Source: JAFGTP01 sp964472715 (GTDB lineage Bacteria > Fidelibacterota > UBA2242 > JAFGTP01). Taken from it: a stretch of DNA of 46,594 nt. Position 1 is the first letter of the stretch. Each line of letters opens with the position of its first letter. Made by a program: the position numbers and the translations under genes. Positions 26,230 to 34,514 of this stretch are shown piece by piece. The stretch is from the NCBI GenBank assembly GCA_964472715.1, contig CAYYMT010000013.1, forward strand, positions 1-46,594. Reading direction: 5' to 3'. Under the pieces are notes generated by a model. It was not told where the DNA came from. It did no database searches and saw only the letters and a program-made list of their open reading frames with translations.

Positions 26230-26829
26230 ATGCCCAAAATCATTAAGAAAAAAGAAGTTAAATTAAAAATAGCAAAAAGCGCATTTAAGGTTTTTGTAAA
26301 AAAAGGGTACCGTGATACACGCATCAAAGATATTGCCGACTGTTGTAATATCAGCCGCACTTCCATCTACCAGTATTTTAATAATAAGGATGAAATTTTA
26401 TTTTATAATTTACATGCCCATCTGGATGATATATATTATTTGTACCGCTTGATACTTCGTCAGAAAAATCTGAATGAATTGGAGAAAATACAAAAGATCA
26501 TTGAAGAGATTTTTCATCAATATTATAACAAACAAAATGTCCTGGATTTGTATGCCACTTATTGGCTCAAAGAAAAACTCGAAAACCCCGGTGTCAGGAG
26601 TGAATTGCAAAAACGGACTGAAAAGTTGAAAGATGTGTTTGCAGCTCTGCTGAAAAAAGGTATTGCAAGAAAAGTGATCAAAGAACTGGATGTTGACAGT
26701 ATGGCGAATATTCTTTTTTTGATTGTCCGGGGATTTATAATGCAGAGTTCGGTTTATAATAATGTGTCGCCGGCAGCCTTGATCAAGAGTACCAATTTTC
26801 TGTTACAGGGCCTCAGGCGGGTTGATTGA
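26230..26829 (+). CDS. TetR-family transcriptional regulator
   Basis: This 199-residue protein begins with a TetR DNA-binding domain: IAKSAFKVFVKKGYRDTRIK, IADCCNISRTSIYQYFNNKDEIL. A helical ligand/dimer domain without a recognised ligand signature follows. The start codon sits directly behind the T-run of a terminator hairpin, leaving no ordinary leader. Its transcription must come from read-through of the chemosensory operon or from a promoter inside or just before the hairpin. The 3' end overlaps the convergent gene on the other strand by 27 bases. The target genes are not evident; the overlapping minus-strand chain with an ABC transporter is one candidate by proximity only. Confidence 0.9.
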   Translation: MPKIIKKKEVKLKIAKSAFKVFVKKGYRDTRIKDIADCCNISRTSIYQYFNNKDEILFYNLHAHLDDIYYLYRLILRQKNLNELEKIQKIIEEIFHQYYNKQNVLDLYATYWLKEKLENPGVRSELQKRTEKLKDVFAALLKKGIARKVIKELDVDSMANILFLIVRGFIMQSSVYNNVSPAALIKSTNFLLQGLRRVD

Positions 26830-27297
26830 ATATCCGTGGCTGCTGATGAAAGGCAGGTGGCTTGTAGCGGTTCTGTCCAACCAATTTTCATCAATTTTCT
26901 GTTGATCCAGCAATTTTTTATTGATCACCAGCATGTCGGTTTTTCCATCTCTTTTACCGGCAGAAACCAGTGGATATTGCTGTAAAGTGGCGTATTCTTT
27001 TTGTAATAATTTGCAAAAATCATTGTCCAGGATAATATTACAGCCGGAATTATTAAACAAAACCAGGTGATTGCTGAAAGATTTTGATAATATTTCTTTA
27101 AAAAGTTCCGGCGCGTGAATGGTGCCTTTGATGATCTTTGTATTTACTGTGCGAATGTCAAAATCCGCTTCCTTGATTTCACTGACAATAAAAAGATCAG
27201 CCAGGCCTCTCTCCTGATTTAAGACCGATGCCAGAGACTCGGGAAATGCTGTGAGATTTTCTTTTGTGAGATATATGATAAGGGTGAAATCAATCAC
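26803..27297 (-). CDS. Small protein resembling the N-terminal half of a GT-A (GT2-like) glycosyltransferase
   Basis: The 164-residue product starts IDFTLIIYLTKENL and continues ESLASVLNQ ... ADLFIVSE, the same pattern as the nucleotide-binding start of family 2 glycosyltransferases. No clear DxD metal motif or acceptor domain follows, and the protein is about half the normal length. It may be a shortened family member, a relic, or a distinct fold. The start is GTG inside the 3' end of the preceding deoxyribosyltransferase-like gene (eight-base overlap), so it is the last gene of a coupled chain. It overlaps the convergent TetR gene by 27 bases. Confidence 0.55.
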   Translation of the reverse strand: MIDFTLIIYLTKENLTAFPESLASVLNQERGLADLFIVSEIKEADFDIRTVNTKIIKGTIHAPELFKEILSKSFSNHLVLFNNSGCNIILDNDFCKLLQKEYATLQQYPLVSAGKRDGKTDMLVINKKLLDQQKIDENWLDRTATSHLPFISSHGYSINPPEAL

Positions 27298-27760
27298 TTG
27301 TTTTATACTTCTCTTTTAGAAATTTTTTCAAATCATTGAAATTGGTAAACATTTCGGTGGTGCAGCCTAAAACCCAGCCGCTGATCTCGGCATTTAATTT
27401 TTCCGTCACCATATAGACCGGAATATTATGCTCAAAAGCAACTGTTATTTCACCATAAGTGCCGCCGCCTTTTTCCGTGTACTCATCCCAGTAGCAAATA
27501 ATATAATCAATCCCGTTTATCAGCTCATTCAGATCGCCATTGATCAGTTTCCGCAAAATAATTTTGTAGCGGTTGATGTCGGTAACCTTCAGAGCGCGAA
27601 AGGTTTCCATTTCTTCCTGGGTCAGATATTTTGCCTCTTCCTTTAATGGATTATAGTACTCGTGCGCCAGTTCCTTTTCCAGAAAATTTCCGAGGCTTTC
27701 CCGCCATTTTCTACCCATATCCGGTGCGTGTTCGATTGCCCCTGCCAAATATGCTTTCAT
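27290..27760 (-). CDS. Nucleoside 2-deoxyribosyltransferase-like protein
   Basis: This 156-residue protein begins with MKAYLAGAIEHAPDMG. It contains INGIDYIICYWDEY and GGGTYGEITVAFEHNIPVYM, matching the nucleoside deoxyribosyltransferase-like fold, in which E104 occupies the position of the catalytic Glu. Characterised members exchange or hydrolyse the base of (deoxy)nucleosides, but many relatives have unknown substrates. TAGGAA before the ATG and an ATGA overlap with the upstream permease show tight coupling. Its position between an ABC transporter and a glycosyltransferase-like fragment does not reveal the substrate. Confidence 0.7.
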   Translation of the reverse strand: MKAYLAGAIEHAPDMGRKWRESLGNFLEKELAHEYYNPLKEEAKYLTQEEMETFRALKVTDINRYKIILRKLINGDLNELINGIDYIICYWDEYTEKGGGTYGEITVAFEHNIPVYMVTEKLNAEISGWVLGCTTEMFTNFNDLKKFLKEKYKTSD

Positions 27761-28491
27761 TTTCCTAATTCCCTCTTGTATAAATAATAATTTAGTGGCA
27801 GTAATGTAATAGTTACGAGACTTACATACAATGTTTCAATTAATGAAAATTCATTATCTAGCAATAACTTTCTGGCGCCATTGAAGACAATACCAAAGGG
27901 TGTGTAATCCAAAACCAGGTAGAGGGATTCCGGGAATATACTTGTTTGGAACATGAAGCCCGAACAAAATAAAAGCATAAATAAAATAAAATAAATATGA
28001 TATTCAATGAATTTGTATTTTTTGAAAAATAATTTAAGCAGCGCGGCAATCGATATGATCATAATTAAAGAGACCATAACATACAGGAAAAAATAAAGGC
28101 AATAGATGAATTTAAACGACAGATTACTGCTCAGATAAAAAATTAAAGTCACTGTAAACAGTGATAGAACCGTCAGAATTATTGTAGAAATTATCTGTCC
28201 CCAATAAAGAATAGAAACAGAGAAGCCCGCAGTGCGGTAGTTCAACCGCTCGGTGTGGTTATTAAGCAGTTTGTCATACTGCTGAAAGGAAATAAGAATG
28301 GCATATAAAATTGAAATAAAAATGATCAGACCGGGATACATAAATTTAACCACCGAAAGATCATCTGTCATTTGATAGCCGCGCAGAATTATCCACGATG
28401 TGAGCAATGCCGGCAATGCGTTACTTATCACTGTAGTCAGTAATTTTCCTGTGGACAGTTCATTTTTTATTACGGTTATTAATGGTTTCAT
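27757..28491 (-). CDS. ABC-2-type transporter permease
   Basis: The 244-residue integral membrane protein has about six hydrophobic helices, arranged as in small ABC-2/CcmB-like exporters: SNALPALLTSWIILRGY, YPGLIIFISILYAILISF, IISTIILTVLSLFTVTLIFY, YCLYFFLYVMVSLIMIISI and two later ones. It has no signal peptide. The start overlaps the stop of the ABC ATPase gene (ATGA), so the two proteins form one transporter, probably an exporter. The cargo cannot be deduced. Confidence 0.8.
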   Translation of the reverse strand: MKPLITVIKNELSTGKLLTTVISNALPALLTSWIILRGYQMTDDLSVVKFMYPGLIIFISILYAILISFQQYDKLLNNHTERLNYRTAGFSVSILYWGQIISTIILTVLSLFTVTLIFYLSSNLSFKFIYCLYFFLYVMVSLIMIISIAALLKLFFKKYKFIEYHIYFILFMLLFCSGFMFQTSIFPESLYLVLDYTPFGIVFNGARKLLLDNEFSLIETLYVSLVTITLLPLNYYLYKRELGK

Positions 28492-29411
28492 ACCAGACCC
28501 TCATCGGATAACAGTTGATTCAGGAGTTCTTCGAGATCAATTGAATTACAGGAAACACGCAGTATGGCGTCATTGTCAATTGTTTTTAAAATATTGTAAA
28601 ATTCATGCAGACCTTTGCATTGGAATTCAATGGAATTGCCCGTTTCGTAGACCTGATCAATATCCCGCAACTCATTTAATTGGCTAATGATTTGGGGGTG
28701 TTCCTTTTTTAACTCCACCTGGCCGGTGAAGGGTAGGTCCACCTGGGTGGTCATTTTTTCAAGATCGCCATCAAAACGTATTCCCTGATTGTGCAATACG
28801 ATCCAGCGGTCGGCAACAGTATGTAATTCTGTAAACTCATTGGTGGCAATGACTACCGTTTTTTCTCCTTTGACCATGCGTAGATATTCCAGCAGAACCC
28901 TGCGTGTATTGAAGTCCAGATAGGCCAGTGGTTCATCCCAGATGATGATCTCCGGTGAATGCAGCAATGATAGAACAATGCCTAACCGTTTCCTGATACC
29001 CATGGAGCATTGACTTACTTTGGTTTCAAAAAAGGGTGTTAAGTCAAATTGTTTTGATAGGTCTTTTGAGTTGGTTTTGAATTGAGTAAGCGTCATCTCC
29101 AGAAATTGGGCGCGGCGCTCCAGATTTTCAAAAACAGTCAACTGGTCTTCATAGAGCGGAATATCGCCCATAAAACCAATCCTTTTGATCAGTTCCCGGC
29201 CACCGTTAAACTCCTGACCCTCAATATAGATCTTTCCGTTGGTGGGCGTATAAATTCCGGCAAGTAAATTCAAAAAGGTGGATTTGCCTTCTCCATTTCT
29301 GCCCAGGACGACAAAATTTGACCCTTTTTCAATGCCGAAACTGAGATTACTGAGAATATACCTGTTGTCTAATTGTTTGCTAACTTTTTTTAATGCGATA
29401 GATGCTTCCAC
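28488..29411 (-). CDS. ABC transporter ATP-binding protein
   Basis: The 307-residue ATPase has Walker A GRNGEGKST (37-45), a divergent signature CSMGIRKR (135-142) in place of LSGGQ, Walker B IIIWDEP (155-161), and a D-loop LAYLD. The H-loop position reads IATNEFTE, with Asn where His is usual, so hydrolysis might be altered. The C-terminal 90 residues form an accessory domain typical of export-type ATPases. Translation starts at GTG, one base overlapping the TAG stop of polA (TAGTG), with TGAGG upstream. It pairs with the next gene's permease. Confidence 0.87.
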   Translation of the reverse strand: MEASIALKKVSKQLDNRYILSNLSFGIEKGSNFVVLGRNGEGKSTFLNLLAGIYTPTNGKIYIEGQEFNGGRELIKRIGFMGDIPLYEDQLTVFENLERRAQFLEMTLTQFKTNSKDLSKQFDLTPFFETKVSQCSMGIRKRLGIVLSLLHSPEIIIWDEPLAYLDFNTRRVLLEYLRMVKGEKTVVIATNEFTELHTVADRWIVLHNQGIRFDGDLEKMTTQVDLPFTGQVELKKEHPQIISQLNELRDIDQVYETGNSIEFQCKGLHEFYNILKTIDNDAILRVSCNSIDLEELLNQLLSDEGLV

Positions 29412-32104
29412 TAGTGTGCCTCATACCATGATTTTCCGGTTCCAATGTCTATTTTTACAGGGACGTCCAATTTAATGGCATTAGCCATTTCATTGTGGAT
29501 CATTGATTTTAATTTTTCCACTTCACTATCGGGACATTCAAAAATCAGTTCATCATGTACCTGTAAGATCATTTTTGCCTGCCATGCTTCTTCTTCCAGT
29601 TTGTTTTGAATGTTGATCATGGCAATTTTTATCATATCTGCGGCAGTCCCCTGAATCGGCATATTAATGGCTACCCGTTCGGCGGCCTGCTGCATATTTT
29701 TATTACTGCTGGTAATGTTTTTGGTATAGCGAATTCGGCCGGAAATGGTTTTTACATAGTCATTTTTCCGGGCAAATTCCAGGGTCTCTTCAATAAAGGT
29801 ATTGATACCGGGATAAGTGGCGAAATAATCCGCGATTAGTTCTTTGGCATCATTCATGGAAATATTCAGGGAATTGCTCATACGATAGGGGCCGGCGCCA
29901 TACATGACACCAAAATTCACCACCTTGGCGCTGCGTCGCATTTCCGGCGTGACTTCATCTTCATCGACTTTGTAAACCAGGGCGGCTGTGCGGGTGTGTA
30001 TATCCAGGTCTTGCTGAAATGCCTTGACCAGCTCCGGGTCTTTGGAAAGGTGGGCCATGATCCGCAATTCGATTTGGGAATAATCCGCCGCAATGATCTT
30101 CCAGTCGGGATTTTGGGCGACAAAGGCTTTGCGAATTTCCCGGCCTGACTCCGAACGCACAGGAATATTCTGAAAATTCGGATTGCTGCTACTGAGGCGT
30201 CCGGTGGAAGCGATGGTCTGATTAAAGGAAGTATGGATCCGCTTTGTTTCCGGGTTGACCAGTTTTGGCAAGGCGTCCAGATAGGTATTTTTCAGTTTGG
30301 TCATTTGACGATATTCCAGGACCAGTTCCGGTAACGGATGCAGATCTCTCAGTTTTTCCAGCACTTCAACAGCTGTGGAGCCTTTTTTAAAATTAGGCAG
30401 CTCCAGTCTGTCGAACAAAATCTCGCTTAATTGTTTTGGCGAATTGATATTGAATTCAATCTCCGATTCAAAAAATATCTGTTCCGAAATATCCTTGATT
30501 TTGTCATCCAGTTTTTTGGACATTTTTTTGAGAAAATCTATATCAACATAGACACCGTTCAGTTCCATTTTTCCCAGTGTGGTTATCAGTGGGAGTTCAA
30601 TTTTATTATAGATGTCCGCCAGGTGTAGTTTTTTCAGTTCCCCTTTTAAAATATCCACAAGTTGCAGCGCCACATCGGCATCCTCGGCGGCGTAAAAAGT
30701 GATTTTGTCCACATCCACCTGATCCATGGTCTTGTTGTTTTTTTTATCTCCCAGCAGGTCTGAGATAGGCTGCATGGTATAGTTGAGGTATTGCTGGCTT
30801 AAATGGTCCAGTTTATAGGTGCGAAGATCAGGATTCAACAAAAAAGCCGCGACCATTGTATCAAAAACAATATTGGTCAGATCAATGCCATAGCGTCGCA
30901 GGATCATCCAGTCATACTTTATGTTCTGGCCGCATTTCGGAATGGATTTGTCTTCCAGAATGACTTTTAATTCTTCCAGTAATTCCAGCCGGTCTTCATC
31001 CTTGAAAAGAGCAATCTGTTTGGACGGGCTCTGAATCGGAATATAAACGCCGGAGTCTTTCTGCCAGCTCATGGCCACACCCACGATTTCCGCCCGGGCC
31101 GGTTTGGTTGACGTGGTTTCCAGGTCAACTGACAGGAGTGGGGCCTCTTTTACTTCTTTGACAATTGCCTGTATACCTGCCACCGTGTTGATGGTTTTGT
31201 AGTTTTTTTCTGCTTTGGTCTGTGTTTTTCCAAGATCATAGGTATCAATAAATTTATGAAAATCCAGTTTGGTAAAAATTTCATAGAGTTCCTCTTTATT
31301 AACACCGTCGAATTTGAGATTATCGATATCAATATCTAAGGGGACATCGGTTTTGATGGTGGCTAATTTTTTAGAGAAAAGCCCTTCTTCTTTACCTTTT
31401 TCAAGCAGGCCGGCCACCCGTTTGTTGCCGATCTTATCGGTGTTTTCCAGGATGTTTTCCAGGCTATCAAATTCTTTGAGAAGAGGAACAGCCTTGGCTT
31501 TACCAACTCCGAAAATTCCGGGTATATTATCGGATTTATCCCCCAGCATTGCCAGGTAATCGGCGATCTGTGAAGCTTTCACACCGTATTTTTTTTCCAC
31601 GTCTTCTGCTTTGAAAATTGTATCTTTTGCTTTTCCGCGGCCAAGTTTCAACATGTGAATATTATCGTTCAGTAATTGCATCAGGTCTTTGTCGGCGCTG
31701 ACAATATAAACTTCAAAATCTTTTGCCGCGGCCTCTTTTGCCAGGGTACCGATACCATCATCGGCTTCAAATCCCGGCGTTAAGATGAGGTTCGCGTTCA
31801 TTGACTTGCTGATCTGGTGAAGCATTGGCAATTGTTCCACCAGGTCAACCGGAGTATCCGGCCGGTTTGCCTTGTATTTTTCATACATATCATGGCGAAA
31901 GGTTTTTTCCGGACCATCAAAAAAAATGGCCATATAATCCGGATTTTGTTCTTCAATTATGTTAAACATTGTTGTGGTGAAGGAGAAGCACGCGCCGGTC
32001 GGCATTCCATCGGAATTGGTCAATGCTGATCTCTCCATGGCATAATAGGCCCTGTAGGCGAGAGCGGATCCGTCAATTAAAAATAAGGTTTTTTTCTTTT
32101 TCAT
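29411..32104 (-). CDS. polA: DNA polymerase I
   Basis: This is a complete three-domain Pol I of 897 residues. It has a 5' nuclease domain (LFLIDGSALAYRAYYAM, FEADDGIGTLA), a 3'-5' proofreading domain with its acidic residues present (LSVDLETTS, FDTMVAAFLL, YAAEDADVAL), and a family A polymerase domain (DYSQIELRIMAHLSKDPE, INMPIQGTAADMIK, QVHDELIFE). It serves in Okazaki fragment maturation and repair synthesis. The frame is open 18 codons further upstream, but those codons are the tRNA-Sec gene read as protein; ATG 32104 followed by KKKKTLFLIDG is the family start. Only 16 bases separate the tRNA 3' end from this ATG, and the ribosome site there is weak. The stop overlaps the ABC ATPase start by one base. 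Confidence 0.96.
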   Translation of the reverse strand: MKKKKTLFLIDGSALAYRAYYAMERSALTNSDGMPTGACFSFTTTMFNIIEEQNPDYMAIFFDGPEKTFRHDMYEKYKANRPDTPVDLVEQLPMLHQISKSMNANLILTPGFEADDGIGTLAKEAAAKDFEVYIVSADKDLMQLLNDNIHMLKLGRGKAKDTIFKAEDVEKKYGVKASQIADYLAMLGDKSDNIPGIFGVGKAKAVPLLKEFDSLENILENTDKIGNKRVAGLLEKGKEEGLFSKKLATIKTDVPLDIDIDNLKFDGVNKEELYEIFTKLDFHKFIDTYDLGKTQTKAEKNYKTINTVAGIQAIVKEVKEAPLLSVDLETTSTKPARAEIVGVAMSWQKDSGVYIPIQSPSKQIALFKDEDRLELLEELKVILEDKSIPKCGQNIKYDWMILRRYGIDLTNIVFDTMVAAFLLNPDLRTYKLDHLSQQYLNYTMQPISDLLGDKKNNKTMDQVDVDKITFYAAEDADVALQLVDILKGELKKLHLADIYNKIELPLITTLGKMELNGVYVDIDFLKKMSKKLDDKIKDISEQIFFESEIEFNINSPKQLSEILFDRLELPNFKKGSTAVEVLEKLRDLHPLPELVLEYRQMTKLKNTYLDALPKLVNPETKRIHTSFNQTIASTGRLSSSNPNFQNIPVRSESGREIRKAFVAQNPDWKIIAADYSQIELRIMAHLSKDPELVKAFQQDLDIHTRTAALVYKVDEDEVTPEMRRSAKVVNFGVMYGAGPYRMSNSLNISMNDAKELIADYFATYPGINTFIEETLEFARKNDYVKTISGRIRYTKNITSSNKNMQQAAERVAINMPIQGTAADMIKIAMINIQNKLEEEAWQAKMILQVHDELIFECPDSEVEKLKSMIHNEMANAIKLDVPVKIDIGTGKSWYEAH

Positions 32105-32120
32105 AATATCTTTTATGTTG

Positions 32121-32214
32121 CGGGAAAGCCTGGGAGTCGAACCCAGCTCGCTGACCATTGCCAGCGATAACGATTTTGAAGATCGCAGTAATCACCGGAG
32201 TTACATGCTTTCCC
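32121..32214 (-). tRNA. selC: tRNA-Sec (selenocysteine, anticodon TCA)
   Basis: Read on the minus strand, the 94-base gene has the bacterial selenocysteine tRNA form. An eight-pair acceptor arm joins GGGAAAGC with GCTTTCCC. The anticodon loop CTTCAAA carries TCA, and a long variable arm is closed by TCGCTG/CAGCGA. The T arm is GGGTTCGACTCCC, and the discriminator is G as in E. coli selC. The next bases are CAA, so CCA is not encoded. The gene sits five bases behind the SPOR-protein stop and 16 bases before polA. It implies UGA decoding as selenocysteine; selA, selB and selD are not in this window. Confidence 0.94.
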
Positions 32215-32219
32215 CTGGT

Positions 32220-33044
32220 TTAATTATTGGTTGTAATCATATAATCCAGATTTTCTCGTTTTTTGATCTGACGGCCAACGCTTTCAGCAATGGAACGGCT
32301 TTCAAAATAACCCACCCGAACGGCAACCAGTTTCCCGTTTTTTCCTTCTATTTTTTTTGTAAAAGCATTATAGCCCTTGGTTTCCAATTTATTTTTTAAA
32401 TAAGTGGCATTGGTCGGTGAAGTAAAAGCGCCAAACTGTAGGCTGTATTTCATTCTTTCTTCATGATGAGTCTGGATCGGCGACTGATTTTTATAAGATA
32501 CAAAATTGCCTTCCTGTTTGTCTTTCTCAACTATTACCAGATTGGGTTTATACTGAGAATTACTGTAGGACAAGTTCAGATGGGGAATCAGCCGTTTGTA
32601 TTTATTGTAATAAAAAGCGGCGGAATCCTTTTTATTTACCGCATGATAACTGTTGATCAGAACATTAATGCAATTCTCGATACGTTCTGAGCTCTGATAT
32701 TTTTCAATGAAGGTCTCACAGTCTGCAATGGATTTGTTGTACAGTCCCCTGGTATAATTGTATTCAATGATCTTGATATAGGCGTTGTCCGCTTTATCAT
32801 GATCGGGATACTTATTGATAAAATCCGTGAATATATTGAGCGCGTCCTGTCCGTTATTTGCAACCAGCCCGGATAAAAACAGCACATCCGGTTCATTGGG
32901 ATGCTTCATTTTCAGGGAAGCCAGGTTTTCCCGGACATAATCATATTTACCTTTTTCAATCATCGTGTAATAGGAATTGAAATTTTCAGCAAAAAGAAAT
33001 ATTGGCAATATGAGCATTATTATTTTACCGGTCAGTTTCATCAT
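32220..33044 (-). CDS. Secreted TPR-like protein with C-terminal SPOR domain
   Basis: The 274-residue protein starts with a signal peptide (KIIMLILPIFLFAENF). Residues about 25-165 form TPR-like helical repeats (YDYVRENLASLK, ALNIFTDFINKYPDHDKAD). After a flexible stretch, residues about 196-271 form a SPOR domain (YSLQFGAFTSPTNATYLKNK ... VAVRVGYFESRSIAESV), which binds denuded peptidoglycan at division sites. It is therefore probably a periplasmic cell-envelope or division protein. It begins four bases after lapB and ends five bases before tRNA-Sec, so it appears to share their transcript. Confidence 0.85.
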   Translation of the reverse strand: MMKLTGKIIMLILPIFLFAENFNSYYTMIEKGKYDYVRENLASLKMKHPNEPDVLFLSGLVANNGQDALNIFTDFINKYPDHDKADNAYIKIIEYNYTRGLYNKSIADCETFIEKYQSSERIENCINVLINSYHAVNKKDSAAFYYNKYKRLIPHLNLSYSNSQYKPNLVIVEKDKQEGNFVSYKNQSPIQTHHEERMKYSLQFGAFTSPTNATYLKNKLETKGYNAFTKKIEGKNGKLVAVRVGYFESRSIAESVGRQIKKRENLDYMITTNN

Positions 33045-33048
33045 GATA

Positions 33049-34191
33049 TTAATCTATGAATGTGTCGGTTTCTTTGCAATTATTGCAGAACCAGGCGGGC
33101 TCATCAACCTCATGGCCACAGTTTGAGCATTTCGTGATATCCGGTAAATTATAATTATTGAGTACATCGGCTAATATACCGGCGCTTTTACGGCAATTTT
33201 CTTTGACAGCATAAAATTTAGCTAGGGATATTCGAAGTTCAGTATCATTTTTTTGGCTTTTTAAATGTTCGTCAATAATGGCAATCGCCTGGGAGATGTC
33301 GCCTTTGTTTTCATAAAATTCAGCCAGGGCGATGATCGTTTCAGTATTTTCCGGAGATTTTTTCAGTATGTTTCTCAGGAAGGTATTAATACGCTCAAAT
33401 TTTCCGAGATTAAACAGAATCTTTTTCAAATCGGGAAATACCAGGTAGGCTTTTTCCGGATTGATTTCCACGAATTTTTCCCACCAGTCAACGGCATCTT
33501 CCTCACGCTGGTCTTTGATATAAGATAATCCCATGTAATAATAGGGCACTTCGCAGCCCGGATCAAATTTGATGGCTTTTCTGAATACCAGGCGGGCATC
33601 ATGATATTTGCCGCTGTTATAATGGTTTTCCAGGCCATCCTGAACACGGAATATGGTCATTAACCGTTTTTTGGACGCCTCATCGATCTTATTGTTTTTT
33701 TTCAGGGCATCAATCGCATTTTCCCATTGATGGGCGTCCCGGTAGAGTTTGTAGAGATTTTCATTGGCGTAACGATTATGTTTATCCTGTTTCAGAATTT
33801 CTTTCGCTTTTTCGATAGCAGCGGAATAGTTTTCCAGAGCCATATTATCTTCACAAAGTTGTGTCAAAATAGTTATCTGCTGGTCTTTTGTGATGTTCTG
33901 GCGGAAAAGAAGGTTTTCGTGAATATTCAGGGCGTTTTTTGCCTGTCCGGTCTTGCGCAGCAAATCCCCCAGTTTAATATAAGCATCGATATTCCGGGTG
34001 TTATATTTCAGGTATTCACGCAAAGATTCAATCGCTTTCTGGTTTTCATTATGCAGCATATAATTGAGGCCGGTGGTATAGAGTGAATCGGTCTTCATGG
34101 CCTTTCTTTTGGTTTTGCCTCGATTGATAAGCAAGAGAACATAGATTACAATCGCTGCGACCAGTAGAATAATAAATAAGGTGATACTCAT
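33049..34191 (-). CDS. lapB: LapB/YciM-like membrane-anchored TPR protein with zinc ribbon
   Basis: This 380-residue protein has one N-terminal membrane helix (LFIILLVAAIVIYVLLLI), a series of TPR units (AIESLREYLKYNTRNIDAYI, AIEKAKEILKQDKHNRYANE and others), and a C-terminal rubredoxin-like zinc site CSNCGHEVDEPAWFCNNC. This is the architecture of LapB (YciM), which tunes lipopolysaccharide synthesis by regulating LpxC turnover in enterobacteria. Whether the same partner is used here is unknown. The lapA homologue lies immediately upstream with two bases between them, as in E. coli. Confidence 0.88.
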   Translation of the reverse strand: MSITLFIILLVAAIVIYVLLLINRGKTKRKAMKTDSLYTTGLNYMLHNENQKAIESLREYLKYNTRNIDAYIKLGDLLRKTGQAKNALNIHENLLFRQNITKDQQITILTQLCEDNMALENYSAAIEKAKEILKQDKHNRYANENLYKLYRDAHQWENAIDALKKNNKIDEASKKRLMTIFRVQDGLENHYNSGKYHDARLVFRKAIKFDPGCEVPYYYMGLSYIKDQREEDAVDWWEKFVEINPEKAYLVFPDLKKILFNLGKFERINTFLRNILKKSPENTETIIALAEFYENKGDISQAIAIIDEHLKSQKNDTELRISLAKFYAVKENCRKSAGILADVLNNYNLPDITKCSNCGHEVDEPAWFCNNCKETDTFID

Positions 34192-34193
34192 GT

Positions 34194-34514
34194 TTATTTG
34201 TCCTGTGTTTTCATTTTATTGGCTTTATTAACCTCTTTATTTCTCAATAAATTAACTTCTTTTTCCAATTTCAGGTACTCTTTTTTTAAGGTTCGTAATT
34301 GGGATTTTGTATTGATCAGATTTACAGCGGCAAACAAGAGACCTATAATAATACCGAAAATCAATGTTATTAGCAGCGCAATTACAAATTCTATAGTAAA
34401 GACATTGTTTTCCGTAAAGAATTTGATATCTACTGTTTTATCCAAATTTTGAATAATAAATAATGATAATAAAAATGCGATGACAATGATTAAAACCATT
34501 TTTACAACTTTCAT
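34194..34514 (-). CDS. lapA: LapA-like (DUF1049) inner-membrane protein
   Basis: The 106-residue protein has two membrane helices (VLIIVIAFLLSLFIIQNL and FVIALLITLIFGIIIGLLFA) joined by a short loop, VDIKFFTENNVFTI. A Lys/Glu-rich cytoplasmic coiled coil completes the protein. This is the usual LapA layout. It is coupled to miaB upstream by an ATGA overlap and to lapB downstream. The pairing with lapB supports the assignment. Confidence 0.85.
   Translation of the reverse strand: MKVVKMVLIIVIAFLLSLFIIQNLDKTVDIKFFTENNVFTIEFVIALLITLIFGIIIGLLFAAVNLINTKSQLRTLKKEYLKLEKEVNLLRNKEVNKANKMKTQDK

Noticed and set aside
26827..26900. Selenocysteine read-through at the TGA of the TetR gene
   Set aside because: The continuing frame is antisense to the convergent gene and shows no homology. 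No other TGA-ended gene in the window has a convincing continuation.
32105..32158. PolA N-terminal extension of 18 codons
   Set aside because: The extra codons are the 3' half of tRNA-Sec read as protein; the family start MKKKKTLFLIDG is at 32104.
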